Source: Companilactobacillus keshanensis
Lineage (GTDB): Bacteria > Bacillota > Bacilli > Lactobacillales > Lactobacillaceae
DNA: 64,000 bases
Assembly (NCBI RefSeq): GCF_003946205.1
Contig: NZ_RHOS01000003.1
Location: 124,001 to 188,000, forward strand
Direction of reading: 5' to 3'
A program made the position numbers and the translations under genes. Positions 44,726-54,822 of this stretch are shown here, piece by piece. The notes under the pieces were generated by a model. That model was given only the letters and a program-made list of their open reading frames with translations. It was not told the DNA's origin and ran no database searches. Within the stretch, counting starts at the first letter, position 1. Every line of letters begins with the position of its first letter.

Positions 44726-46963
44726 ATGAGTTTATTAAATAAGATTACCTTAAAAAAAGATTTTGTTGATCATGTTAAAGAAACAGTCAAACCACATTGG
44801 GGAGAACTAGGCTGGGTTACTTATAAACGGACATATGCCCGTTGGATACCAGAATTGGGACGTACCGAAAATTGGTCTGAAACTGTTAAACGTGTTGTCG
44901 AAGGAAATATCAATCTTGACCCTCGTTTACAAAATGATTCATTAACCGATGAAGAATATTCTGGACTTGTTGGTGAAGCACAAGAATTGTATAAATTGGT
45001 TTATGGTTTAGCTGCAACTCCTTCAGGTAGAAATCTTTGGATCTCTGGAACAGATTATCAAGATAGAAATGGTGATGCTTTAAACAACTGCTGGTTTATT
45101 GCTATTCGTCCACAGGCTTATGGTAACAGTCATATCGTCCCATCATATTTGAAGAAAGATCAAGTTGCTGTTTCGATGCCATTTTCATTCATGTTTGACC
45201 AATTAATGAAGGGTGGCGGAGTTGGCTTTTCCGTTGTTCCTGAAAATATGAAGCAGATGCCAGTTGTTGATCAAAACGTCAATTTAACTGTTTTGATCGG
45301 TAAAAAAAGTGCCTCTTACGATGATGCAATCAAAGCGGGTGCTTTTGACCGTGAAGAATGGATGAAGGATCATAGCACAGAAAATACTCGTTTCTACAAA
45401 TTGCCGGATACTCGTGAAGGATGGGTAATTGCCAATGCTAATATGATCGATGCTCATTTTGCTTCTACCAATGAAGATAAAATTGCCGATGTTGTCTTAG
45501 ATATTACTGATATAAGAGCTAAAGGTACTAAAATTAAGGGTTTTGGTGGTACTGCATCTGGTCCAGTTCCTTTAATCGAAATGTTTTATGATATCAATCA
45601 AGTGCTGGATGAGGCGGTCGGCAGACAATTAACTTCTGTTGATTGTACTGATATGGGTAATTTGATCGGTAAAACGGTTGTTGCTGGTAATGTTCGTCGT
45701 TCTGCGGAATTAGCTTTAGGCGGAGCAATCGATGAAGATTTTATTACAATGAAGCAAGACCAAAAGAAACTTTATCATCATCGTTGGGCCTCAAATAACA
45801 GTGTTTCAGTTGATTCTAAGTTTACTAAGTATCAACCAATTGCTGACTCGATTACGCATAATGGTGAACCAGGTATCGTTAACCTTGAATTGTCACGTAA
45901 CTATGGTCGTATTGCTGATGGTTATCAACCAGGAATTGATGGTGACGTAGAAGGAACTAATCCTTGTGGTGAAATTTCTCTAAGTAATGGTGAACCATGT
46001 AATTTATTTGAATTGTTTCCAGTTATTGCTGAAAAACAAGGCTGGAATCTAGAAAAAGCCTTTGAATTAGCTGCTAGATATACAAAACGTGTAACCTTCA
46101 GTAATTATGATTGGGAAGTTTCACGTAATGTTATTAAGAAGAATCGTCGTATTGGTGTTTCAATGTCCGGTATTCAAGATTGGATTTTAAATACCTTTGG
46201 TAATCGTGTTGTTACTGGATTTAAAGACGTAGTAGACGATGGTGTAGTAATTAAGAAACCGATCTATGATCAAAGAATCGTTAATAAGTTTGATGATTTG
46301 TATCATGCAGTTGTTAAAGCTGATAATGAATACTCAAAGGCCCTAAATTGTCAGCCTTCGATTAAACATACAACGGTTAAACCATCAGGTACTGTCGCCA
46401 AACTTGCCGGTGTTTCAGAAGGGATGCACTTCCACTATGCTGGATATTTGATTCAAAGAATTAGATTTCAAGATAGTGACCCACTACTTCCAGCACTAAA
46501 GGCTTGTGGATACAAGATTGAACCAGATATTTATACAAAACATACAATGTGTGTAGAATTTCCTGTTAAAGCAGTAAATGCTGATAATCCAAATTTTGCT
46601 TCTGCTGGCAACGTTTCTATTGCCGAACAATTTGCTACACAAGCATTCTTACAAACATACTGGTCAGATAATGCAGTCAGTTGTACCGTAACTTTCCAAC
46701 CAGATGAAGCTAAGGAAATCGCACCATTGATGTATCAATATCGTCATACGACAAAATCTACCTCACTTTTGCCATATAGTGGTGGTGAGCTTAAGCAAGC
46801 TCCTAAAGAACCAATCGATAAAAAAATTTATCAAGAGCGTGAATCAGAAATCAACGGTAATGTCGCCGAAGAATTTGCTGTACTAACTGACAATCATGAT
46901 AAGAAAGACTTAGAGTTAGTTGATCAATCAGATTGTGAAAGCGGGGCATGCCCAATTAAATAG
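44726..46963 (+). CDS. rtpR: adenosylcobalamin-dependent ribonucleoside-triphosphate reductase
   Basis: Class II ribonucleotide reductase, 745 residues, of the monomeric Lactobacillus leichmannii RTPR type. Opening WGELGWVTYKRTYARWIPE, redox Cys in LNNCWFIAIRP, active-site loop TNPCGEISLSNGEPCNLFE (thiyl radical Cys and partner), and the C-terminal redox pair CESGACPIK. Reduces NTPs using B12 coenzyme. No cobalamin riboswitch is seen; regulation appears to be by NrdR. RBS TTGGAGTGAAGC. Confidence 0.97.
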   Translation: MSLLNKITLKKDFVDHVKETVKPHWGELGWVTYKRTYARWIPELGRTENWSETVKRVVEGNINLDPRLQNDSLTDEEYSGLVGEAQELYKLVYGLAATPSGRNLWISGTDYQDRNGDALNNCWFIAIRPQAYGNSHIVPSYLKKDQVAVSMPFSFMFDQLMKGGGVGFSVVPENMKQMPVVDQNVNLTVLIGKKSASYDDAIKAGAFDREEWMKDHSTENTRFYKLPDTREGWVIANANMIDAHFASTNEDKIADVVLDITDIRAKGTKIKGFGGTASGPVPLIEMFYDINQVLDEAVGRQLTSVDCTDMGNLIGKTVVAGNVRRSAELALGGAIDEDFITMKQDQKKLYHHRWASNNSVSVDSKFTKYQPIADSITHNGEPGIVNLELSRNYGRIADGYQPGIDGDVEGTNPCGEISLSNGEPCNLFELFPVIAEKQGWNLEKAFELAARYTKRVTFSNYDWEVSRNVIKKNRRIGVSMSGIQDWILNTFGNRVVTGFKDVVDDGVVIKKPIYDQRIVNKFDDLYHAVVKADNEYSKALNCQPSIKHTTVKPSGTVAKLAGVSEGMHFHYAGYLIQRIRFQDSDPLLPALKACGYKIEPDIYTKHTMCVEFPVKAVNADNPNFASAGNVSIAEQFATQAFLQTYWSDNAVSCTVTFQPDEAKEIAPLMYQYRHTTKSTSLLPYSGGELKQAPKEPIDKKIYQERESEINGNVAEEFAVLTDNHDKKDLELVDQSDCESGACPIK

Positions 46964-47007
46964 ATTAAGAGATAGTGTGACCAAATGTGGTCAACTTTCT
47001 ATAAAAT

Positions 47008-47043
47008 AAAGACACTGTAATCAAATTTGATTACAGTGTCTTT
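47008..47043. terminator. 18-bp perfect palindromic terminator
   Basis: AAAGACACTGTAATCAAA pairs with TTTGATTACAGTGTCTTT without loop bases; serves rtpR and the convergent WxL-like gene. A near copy occurs at 52015. Confidence 0.88.
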
Positions 47044-47106
47044 ATTTAAGCAGAAAAGTTATTTTTTTCGTATGTTTAAGTAACTGTTCTTATTTTCCAT
47101 AGATTA

Positions 47107-49125
47107 TTAAATACTTTCAACAATCGACCAATTTATTTTGGTTTTGAAGTTACCATTTGTTAGATTGGCGTCACTGATATGTAATAATATTCCGTTTTCT
47201 CTAGACCAGCCAATAGATGGAACAGAATTGCCCTCGCTGGTAGATTGGATCAATTGATCATTTTCCAAAAGATCATGAACAGTACCATTATTGACGAAAG
47301 TTAGATTTCCGAAAAGTTTAACATTTTCGGAATTGAGGAATTCACCATCTTGCTGAGCACGAACCTCAGCATGATTCTTATTGCGTCGCTGGTCATCAAT
47401 TTCAATGACATTTTGTGGTTCATTCAATTCGTCAGGTCGGTAGATAGTTTTATTTGATGAGAGAGGATTTATATTTCCAAAATGAATATCTTCGGCGTTC
47501 ATTTGAATCGTGTTGGTTGAATAAGTAATGGCCTCTTCAGATCCATCACTACGATAATCATCAGCTGTGGATACTTGTCCCAATATATAGGGGGTGGTGT
47601 GCAGCGTTTCCTTTTCATCAACTGAGCCCACACTACTTGTTACTTGTATTGAATGACTCTGCTTAGTGCTAAAACTCAGATTAGGAACTACAAGTTCTTT
47701 AGTACCAGTTTTAGATTTAGTTACTACTTTGTATTCATCATCTGATAATTCCTTGTCATCGACAACAACCGAATTTATGGTAGAGGTTTCTCTAATAGGG
47801 ACGTGATACGAGGCAGCCGATAGGATTCCAGTACCACTATTATTAGTAATAATGGATTCTTCGGTTATTTTGTCGCCTTCATTTACTCCAAATAAATGCA
47901 AATCACTGTCTAACTCGTCATGATATTCGACGTTTGTGATACTGTTATTAACTGTTATATCTGGAGACCCGTCGGGTATGACTGTTAAAGTGGCTTTATT
48001 AGTAGTATAATTTTTATTAATAACCCCTAATTTAACGTTGATGACAGCCTGATATCTGCTTTGGTTGTCATCTTCCATATTTGTGGGATCACTTGTGACG
48101 GACAAAGCCCCATTTAATTCGTCACCTTTATTTACCTGAACTCTGGAGCCGTCCGGATTATCTCGATACCACTTAACAGTATATTCAGAACCATCACTGC
48201 CGTCTCCACCTTCGTCACCGTCGTCACCGCCATCATCTATGTCTTCTAGATCTCCCAGGTTACCTTGAATGGCAAAGGTTGCTTCTTCACCGGCCTTAAC
48301 AGTCTGATCCTCTAATCCTTGTCCAACTCTTACTTCAGTAGTTGCCTGAAGGTCGTCACCAACAGGGTTATGTAAGGTACCAGTAACCGTAACTGTACCT
48401 TGGACCTCTTTTTTTGTCACGGCGGTTAAAAGACCAGTATCTTCATCAATGGTGGCAAGAGATTTGTCATCTACACTCCAAGTAACATTACCGGTATAGT
48501 TCTCAGGTATGATATCGGCGTGGGCATAAGTAGAAGTGGCCGCCATATCAAATGATGTACTATAAATATAATCATCGTCAGTTTTAACAGTCATTTCCTC
48601 CCCATCAATTGGATAAGGGACTGTGTGGACTGCAGCTACCTGTGAATATATTTTTTTTGCCAATGAATTTATAATGATATTTCGCCATCTAACTTGTAAT
48701 TGATAATACGTAGTTTCATTGGCCGTTTTACCAGTTATGACAAGATTCTCTTTTTTTCCCCCGTCATTTTTGCTGACTGCAGTCCAGCCCTTATCGCCAG
48801 GAGTAAACTTATACCATTGATATACGGCCCATCTATCTAATGTTGCAGCGGCAAAAATTGCCGAACGGGCTGAATCGGTTCGTAGAGTGATAGTATCTCC
48901 AACAACCACATTATTCTCCGCTTTTGGCTGTAGTGCAAAACCGGTTGTTAGCCAAATACCAAAGAATTTTTTTACATCTTTAGTGGGTTTATGATAGTAT
49001 CCGATATCCTCAGTATTCGTATCACCGCCGGTATCTTCAGCGGATACTTTTAGCCCATTTAGTTGAAAACAACTTATTGTTAATAAGAAGGTCAGAAGTG
49101 TGATAGATAACTTTTTTATCTGCAT
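47107..49125 (-). CDS. secreted WxL-like surface protein with Ig-like domain
   Basis: 672 residues. Signal peptide KKLSITLLTFLLTISCFQL with cleavage near VSAED; a Big_2-type domain (NVTWSVDDKSLATIDEDTG), an acidic Gly/Asp linker (DDGGDDGDEGGDGSDGS), an Ig-like segment (VKWYRDNPDG), and a C-terminal WxL-like domain: VIEIDDQRRNKNHAEVRAQQ…NGNFKTKINWSIVESI, where the WxL consensus would be TLTWTLSDAP. WxL domains bind peptidoglycan non-covalently. No LPxTG. Usually found in clusters with DUF916/3324 genes, which are missing here. Start has AGGAGACGATTT. Confidence 0.75.
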   Translation of the reverse strand: MQIKKLSITLLTFLLTISCFQLNGLKVSAEDTGGDTNTEDIGYYHKPTKDVKKFFGIWLTTGFALQPKAENNVVVGDTITLRTDSARSAIFAAATLDRWAVYQWYKFTPGDKGWTAVSKNDGGKKENLVITGKTANETTYYQLQVRWRNIIINSLAKKIYSQVAAVHTVPYPIDGEEMTVKTDDDYIYSTSFDMAATSTYAHADIIPENYTGNVTWSVDDKSLATIDEDTGLLTAVTKKEVQGTVTVTGTLHNPVGDDLQATTEVRVGQGLEDQTVKAGEEATFAIQGNLGDLEDIDDGGDDGDEGGDGSDGSEYTVKWYRDNPDGSRVQVNKGDELNGALSVTSDPTNMEDDNQSRYQAVINVKLGVINKNYTTNKATLTVIPDGSPDITVNNSITNVEYHDELDSDLHLFGVNEGDKITEESIITNNSGTGILSAASYHVPIRETSTINSVVVDDKELSDDEYKVVTKSKTGTKELVVPNLSFSTKQSHSIQVTSSVGSVDEKETLHTTPYILGQVSTADDYRSDGSEEAITYSTNTIQMNAEDIHFGNINPLSSNKTIYRPDELNEPQNVIEIDDQRRNKNHAEVRAQQDGEFLNSENVKLFGNLTFVNNGTVHDLLENDQLIQSTSEGNSVPSIGWSRENGILLHISDANLTNGNFKTKINWSIVESI

Positions 49126-49353
49126 AAATCGTCTCCTTGTTAATATACTATTATAATTTTAACATATAGATTATGCCTAATAATTCATATTATATAAAAA
49201 GTATTTGCATGAATTGATCTAAATAGATTAATGTGGGGTAGTTTATTGACTGTGAGTAAAATGTGGTTTAGTGTTATCGTCATTTGGTATAAGTGTTATT
49301 CTGATTGTAGAGGGTGCTTATAAATTATTTAATATCAAAAAGAGAGGACACCA

Positions 49354-51878
49354 ATGAGCTTAACTGGTGATAGGCGTATAAATTGAGCGAAAAATGTAAA
49401 TTGAAACGCAATTTGTTATTGACCAGTGCAACATTAGTTGGATTGGGTACTAGTCTGATGATAGGAACAAATGTTAAAGCAGATCCTTCCGATACATCAA
49501 TAACAAATCAAACTCCAACTGAGAATGACTCTCCAATTGTAAAATCTGGATCAGTAGATTCAGATCAACGCGCCACCAGTGATCAGAGTGATTCTAGCAA
49601 TGTGGATACCGGTTCTTCAATCTCTGGTTCAAGTAGATCTGATTCTGGAACCACGGGTTCAAATAACGATTCTGGTGTAAATACTGATACGCAATCTGAT
49701 CCTGACAAAACTTCCGATTCAGGTGATTCGCCGATAGTCAAACCCACTACTCCAACGACTGATGAAGATAGTGCTACTGATACGAGTGCCGATCCACAAT
49801 CTGATTTCAGCTATAGTCAGGATGTCAATGGAAATTACATCGTGACCGGATATACTGGTGCCGCTCAAAAAACAGCTAATGGTGGAAAAGATCCTAAGTA
49901 TTCCACTGATATAACGATTCCAGATTACTATAAGGGGATTCCGGTTGTAGCCATTGCCGCCAATGCCTTTAATAATGACGGTTCTAGTGATGATAATTTA
50001 TCTGTTATCGATGGATTAACTTCGGTTACTTTTGGTAAAAATCTTCAATGGATCGGTGACAGTGCATTTGAAAGTAATAAATTAACTTCAGTTAGTTTCA
50101 CTGATGGTATTTGGTCGATTGGTGTCGATGCATTTAAAAATAATGAATTGACTGATGTCGATTTGAATCAGGTCACACAGATCAATAGTGATGCCTTTAG
50201 CGGTAATGATATCAGTAAATTAGTAATACCGGATAAAACTACTAATATAGCGGAAAACGCTTTTAAAAATAATAAAATAACAAATTTGACCTTAGGTACA
50301 AATCTTGAAACAGTTGGTACATCGGCTTTTGCTAATAATCAAATAGCTGGAATAATAACATTACCTAATAAATTGTCACAACTAGGTGATTATGCTTTTG
50401 CTAATAATCAAATAACTGGAATAAAATTTAATGATTTGATTACTAAAATTAATACCGGTGTGTTTGAAAATAACAATCTAAATGGTTATTTAGTGTTGCC
50501 GGATAATGTTGTTAATATTGGTGATAATTCCTTTGCAAATAATAAACTTAGTAGTTTAACTTTAGATTCAAATGTTGTAACTATTGGTACGAATTCCTTT
50601 ACTAATAATAATTTGAGTGGAACATTAACGATTCCTAAGAGTGTGGCTAGTATTGGCAATAATTCCTTTGCAAATAATGATTTAACTGGGATCGTTTTGA
50701 CTGGTGATCTTGATAGTTTAGGAGATAAGGCTTTTTCTGATAACAATCTTCAGAATATTAAAATTGATGGCAAAATTGGAACAATTGGAAATGAAGCCTT
50801 TTCTGATCAAAAGAAAATGGCAGCGACAGTTTATGCTACTTACACAAATGCTTTAGATGTAAGAGCAACTATTGCCAAGAATCTTGGACTATTATCGGAT
50901 CAATTGGCTCAATTGAAATTTAGTATTAATGGAGAGAACTTAGATTATGATGAGTACAGTGATCAATTAACAATTCCTGAGAATTATCGTGGACAAAATA
51001 TTACTGTTACATTTGTATTGAGCTCTGGTGGTCTTGATACTGGTTGGTATGGGACAAGTGATCTGGAACTCACATTGGTAAAAAAGATGGTTACAGCGGA
51101 CGTTAAAGTACCGAGCAATTTAGCTGATCAACCATGGGTAACATCAATTGATAAAAATGTAACTGGTCAAGTTGGCACGGATGTGACTATTGATGTTCCA
51201 GAGGTTCTGGGATATGTTGCAGATAAGAAAACGATTCAGGCAACCGTTAACGACAATGGTACGATAACCGCTAATGAATCAGTCGACTATGAACTAGACC
51301 TTGGACCAACCAAAGATCCTACAGGCGGTGGTACAGATCCAACAATACCGATAACTCCGGATAACCCTGTAGTACCAGTAACTCCAGATAACCCAACGGC
51401 ACCGACAACTCCAGTTAATCCAGAGAGACCTAATATTCCAAAAGGCGGAACTAATAGCACCGGAACGCCTGATATAATAAAACCATCGAATAATAATTCT
51501 TCACTCGATAGTTCCAGTTCTAAAAGCCCCACTGAAGTTGATAAATTTTACAATAAATCTGATTCATCAAAACCTGTTATTCCAAATACGATCACTGCAA
51601 AGGGATCGGGTACTCAAACAACATCTAAAAATGGAATTATAACTAGTTCAAATAATGATAGCGAAAATGTCACATCAGAAAGGGATCCACTATTAACAAC
51701 AATAAATAATTCAAATCAATCGGGCTATACCAATAAAACGAAAGGCAACCCTATTTTACAAGGGAACCAGGGATTATTGCCTCAAACAAGTGATAAATCA
51801 ACTTTTCTAGGTTGGATAGGTGCGGTAGTTTTATTATTTCTGGGTTGGTTAGGCTTCAAGAAAAAAGATCGAAAATAA
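49354..51878 (+). CDS. BspA-like leucine-rich-repeat cell-wall protein, LPQTS anchor (paralogue 2, possible frameshift at start)
   Basis: The open frame runs from TTG 49383 (831 residues): signal peptide NLLLTSATLVGLGTSLMIGT ending VKAD, Ser/Asp-rich linker, about 14 LRR_5 repeats (IGDNSFANNKLSSLTLDSN type), Pro/Thr linker (TPDNPVVPVTPDNP), sorting signal LPQTSD, hydrophobic helix, KKKDRK. A good AGAGAGG site precedes ATG 49354, which reads MSLTGDRRIN then stops; that peptide resembles the start of paralogue 1 (QLTDKRQ). Thus the ancestral start is probably 49354, with one base lost near 49380. Paralogue 1 is 5 kb upstream. Confidence 0.8.
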
Positions 51879-52014
51879 AGATAGTAAGAATCAATTGATC
51901 TTAAGCTTGTAGTGATTAACAATCAGTACTAAAAAGAAGCTGTGACGTAAATATTATTGTAATTAGGTATGCAGTATAAATATGCGACAAAACATGATTT
52001 TTTATTTTAAAGTA

Positions 52015-52052
52015 AGGGACACTGTAATCCAAAATCGGATTACAGTGTCTCT
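52015..52052. terminator. palindromic terminator, second copy
   Basis: AGGGACACTGTAATCC pairs with GGATTACAGTGTCTCT; the inner GACACTGTAATC is shared with 47008-47043. The remaining 51879-52014 shows nothing clear. Confidence 0.8.
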
Positions 52053-52129
52053 TTGCTTTGATGTTCGAAAGTTGACCATGTTTTGTCCTATTTTTTTATT
52101 AAGGATTAAAACTCTTTACAAAATGTGTT

Positions 52130-52171
52130 TACAAGTGTAAACTACGAATTGTAATAAAGATTACATTTGTA
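52130..52171 (+). promoter_or_regulatory. two cop boxes in the copYB promoter
   Basis: TACAAGTGTA (52130-52139) and TACATTTGTA (52162-52171) both match the CopY operator TACANNTGTA. TTTACA overlapping the first box and TAATAA 18 bases on form a plausible promoter. Confidence 0.85.
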
Positions 52172-52190
52172 AACAAAGGACTTGATATCT

Positions 52191-52610
52191 ATGGCAGAGA
52201 TACAAAATATGACTAAGGCCGAATGGCAAGTGATGAGAATTATTTGGACATTGGGTCAGGCAACTAGTAAAGAAGTTATTGATATTTTAGAGAAAAAGAC
52301 AACTTGGAAAACGGCTACTATAAAAACTTTAATAATCAGATTACAAAAAAAGAATTTCTTAGTTGCTGACGAATCTAATCGACCATATATTTATAAACCT
52401 CTGATTGCTGAAAATGACGCAATACATGAAAGTGTCAATGATTTGTTCGATAGTCTTTGTTGTATGAAAAAAGGAAAAGCCATTGGAGATTTGATTGAAA
52501 ATTCAAATATTTCTAAGGGTGATATCAATGATTTAATTTTACAGTTGCAAAATAAGAGAGAAAAAGCATCATATGAGGTAGAATGTGATTGTTTGGAGGC
52601 CAGATTATAA
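52191..52610 (+). CDS. copY: CopY/BlaI-type copper-responsive repressor
   Basis: 139 residues. N-terminal winged helix (MTKAEWQVMRIIWTLGQATS, TWKTATIKTLIIRLQKK) typical of the MecI/BlaI/CopY family. Enterococcal CopY senses Cu(I) by displacing Zn from a C-terminal CxCx4CxC motif; here the C-terminus is ECDCLEARL with only one CxC, plus a CC pair in DSLCCMKKG, so metal sensing must differ. ATG 52191 has AAAGGA ten bases ahead. Stop overlaps copB start (TAATG). Operators at 52130 confirm the role. Confidence 0.88.
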   Translation: MAEIQNMTKAEWQVMRIIWTLGQATSKEVIDILEKKTTWKTATIKTLIIRLQKKNFLVADESNRPYIYKPLIAENDAIHESVNDLFDSLCCMKKGKAIGDLIENSNISKGDINDLILQLQNKREKASYEVECDCLEARL

Positions 52611-54649
52611 TGAAAAATATGAAAAATCATGATATGCATAATATGAAAGATATGGACATGGAGTCCGCAGGTAACGGCCACATGATGAATCATGGTGGTC
52701 ATATGATGGATATGGGAGATCTACGTCAAAAGTTTTGGGTATCATTAATCGTAGCAATTCCCGTTTTCATCCTGTCACCATTTATGGGACTGCATTTACC
52801 ATTTCAGTTCCAATTTCCAGGTTCAGAATGGGTAGTTTTGGTACTATCTTCAATCCTCTACTTCTATGGTGGTAAGCCATTCTTGAGTGGAGCTAAAGGT
52901 GAACTCGAAAGTAAAAAGCCCGCAATGATGACGCTGATTACTATGGGTATCAGTGTTGCTTATATATATAGTCTATACGCCTTTGTTATGAATAATTTCT
53001 TCGGATCAGCCCATATTATGGACTTCTTCTGGGAACTAGCTTCCTTGATCGTTATTATGTTATTGGGTCACTGGACTGAAATGAAATCTACAATGGATGC
53101 TGGTAATGCACTTCAAAAAATTGCTTCACTTGTTCCAAGTAAGGTACATTTGGTTCATGGTGATACAACAGTGGATCATGATATTGGTATGATCAAAGCC
53201 GAAGATGTTATTGAAATTCGTGCCGGTGAGTCAGTTCCACTTGATGGTGAAATCCTTCAAGGTGAGAGTTACATCAACGAATCCTTAATAACTGGTGAAT
53301 CAAAGGCGGTTAAAAAGGGCGTTGGTAAGAAAGTCGTTGGTGGTTCGATCAACGGCGATGGAACTATCAGAGTGAAAGTTACTAAATCTTCTAAAGAAGG
53401 TTACTTGTCACAAATTAGTAAGTTAGTTAATGACGCACAGAATAGTAAATCTAAGACTCAGGCTTTAGCAGATAAAGTTTCAGGGTGGTTGTTCTATGCG
53501 GCCGTAACTGCTGGATTACTTTCATTTATTTACTGGTTGATTTTCGGAGATATGAATGTTGCCCTAAATAGATTAGTTACCGTTTTGGTCATTGCATGTC
53601 CACACGCTTTAGGACTAGCAATTCCACTAGTTATGTCACGTAGTACTTCAATTGCTGCTACCAATGGATTGATCATTCGTGACAATCAAGCAATGGAAAA
53701 TAGCCGTAAAATAGATTACGTGATCATGGATAAAACAGGTACTTTAACAGAAGGTAAATTCACTGTTAACGGTATGAAGTCACTTGATAAAAAATATGAT
53801 GATAAAAAAGTTCTCGGTCTTATTGCTGGAATGGAATCTGGTTCTAGCCATCCTATCGCCAGTGGTGTTATAAAGTATGCTAAATCAGAGAATATTCTCG
53901 CAGATACTTTAACTAATATTAAAGCTATCAAGGGTTATGGAATGTCTGGTCAAAAAGATGGACAAGAATATCTATTGATCAATATGAAATATTTACAAGA
54001 GAAGAATATTCCAGTCGATCGAGAGGTTATAAAACCATATTTGGATAAAGGGAATACTATAAGTTACCTTGTATTAGATAATAAGATCATCGGCTTTATT
54101 GCTTTGGGTGATCGTATCAAGAAGAACACAGTTCAATTTATTAAAGATTTGAAGGCTAGAAATATTACCCCTGTTATGTTGACAGGTGACAATAAAGAAT
54201 CAGCTGCTATTATGGCAAAACAAATGGGCATAGATGAATTTAAAGCCGAATTGTTGCCAGAAGATAAACATGATTATCTTAAGAATCTTGAATTGACTGG
54301 TCATCACGTTATGATGGTCGGTGATGGTATCAACGATGCACCTAGTTTAGCTAGTGCCACAGTTGGTGTAGCTATTGGTGCTGGTACTGACGTAGCAATT
54401 GATTCTGCTGATGTTGTGCTATATAACAGTGATCCCAGTGATGTTATCAAGTTCTTGAATCTTTCACACAAAACATACCGTAAAATGGTTGAGAACCTGT
54501 GGTGGGGAGCTGGATATAATATTTTAGCTATTCCATTAGCAGCTGGAGTTTTGGCTGGAGTAGGTTTTGTTCTTAGTCCAGCTGTTGGTGCTGTTATTAT
54601 GTCACTATCTACTGTTATAGTTGCATTGAATGCTATGACATTGAAATAA
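52610..54649 (+). CDS. copB: copper-exporting P-type ATPase, CopB type
   Basis: P1B-type ATPase, 679 residues. His/Met-rich N-terminus (MKNMKNHDMHNMKDMDM, GHMMNHGGHMMDMG) instead of a CxxC domain, eight membrane segments, TGES actuator loop, membrane metal motif CPH in VIACPHALGLA (CopB class), phosphorylation site DKTGTLTEG and hinge MVGDGINDAPSLA. Exports Cu(I), possibly Ag(I). ATG 52610 has TTTGGAGG upstream and overlaps the copY stop; an in-frame TTG at 52589 is rejected. No CopZ or CopA nearby. Confidence 0.94.
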   Translation: MKNMKNHDMHNMKDMDMESAGNGHMMNHGGHMMDMGDLRQKFWVSLIVAIPVFILSPFMGLHLPFQFQFPGSEWVVLVLSSILYFYGGKPFLSGAKGELESKKPAMMTLITMGISVAYIYSLYAFVMNNFFGSAHIMDFFWELASLIVIMLLGHWTEMKSTMDAGNALQKIASLVPSKVHLVHGDTTVDHDIGMIKAEDVIEIRAGESVPLDGEILQGESYINESLITGESKAVKKGVGKKVVGGSINGDGTIRVKVTKSSKEGYLSQISKLVNDAQNSKSKTQALADKVSGWLFYAAVTAGLLSFIYWLIFGDMNVALNRLVTVLVIACPHALGLAIPLVMSRSTSIAATNGLIIRDNQAMENSRKIDYVIMDKTGTLTEGKFTVNGMKSLDKKYDDKKVLGLIAGMESGSSHPIASGVIKYAKSENILADTLTNIKAIKGYGMSGQKDGQEYLLINMKYLQEKNIPVDREVIKPYLDKGNTISYLVLDNKIIGFIALGDRIKKNTVQFIKDLKARNITPVMLTGDNKESAAIMAKQMGIDEFKAELLPEDKHDYLKNLELTGHHVMMVGDGINDAPSLASATVGVAIGAGTDVAIDSADVVLYNSDPSDVIKFLNLSHKTYRKMVENLWWGAGYNILAIPLAAGVLAGVGFVLSPAVGAVIMSLSTVIVALNAMTLK

Positions 54650-54701
54650 CAGAGCGTAAGAGAGGTCTTCCTCCCATTATTTTATATATTTTTATTAATA
54701 G

Positions 54702-54745
54702 AAAACGGCTATACCTCAATATTTTAAATGGGGTATAGCCGTTTT
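54702..54745. terminator. copYB terminator, bidirectional
   Basis: AAAACGGCTATACC pairs with GGTATAGCCGTTTT around a 16-base loop. Confidence 0.85.
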
Positions 54746-54822
54746 AAGTATATAAAATCATATAAGACATAAGGAAATGACCATGGAAAAGTATAGTAGA
54801 TATCGCCAGTGGTTTACTTGAA

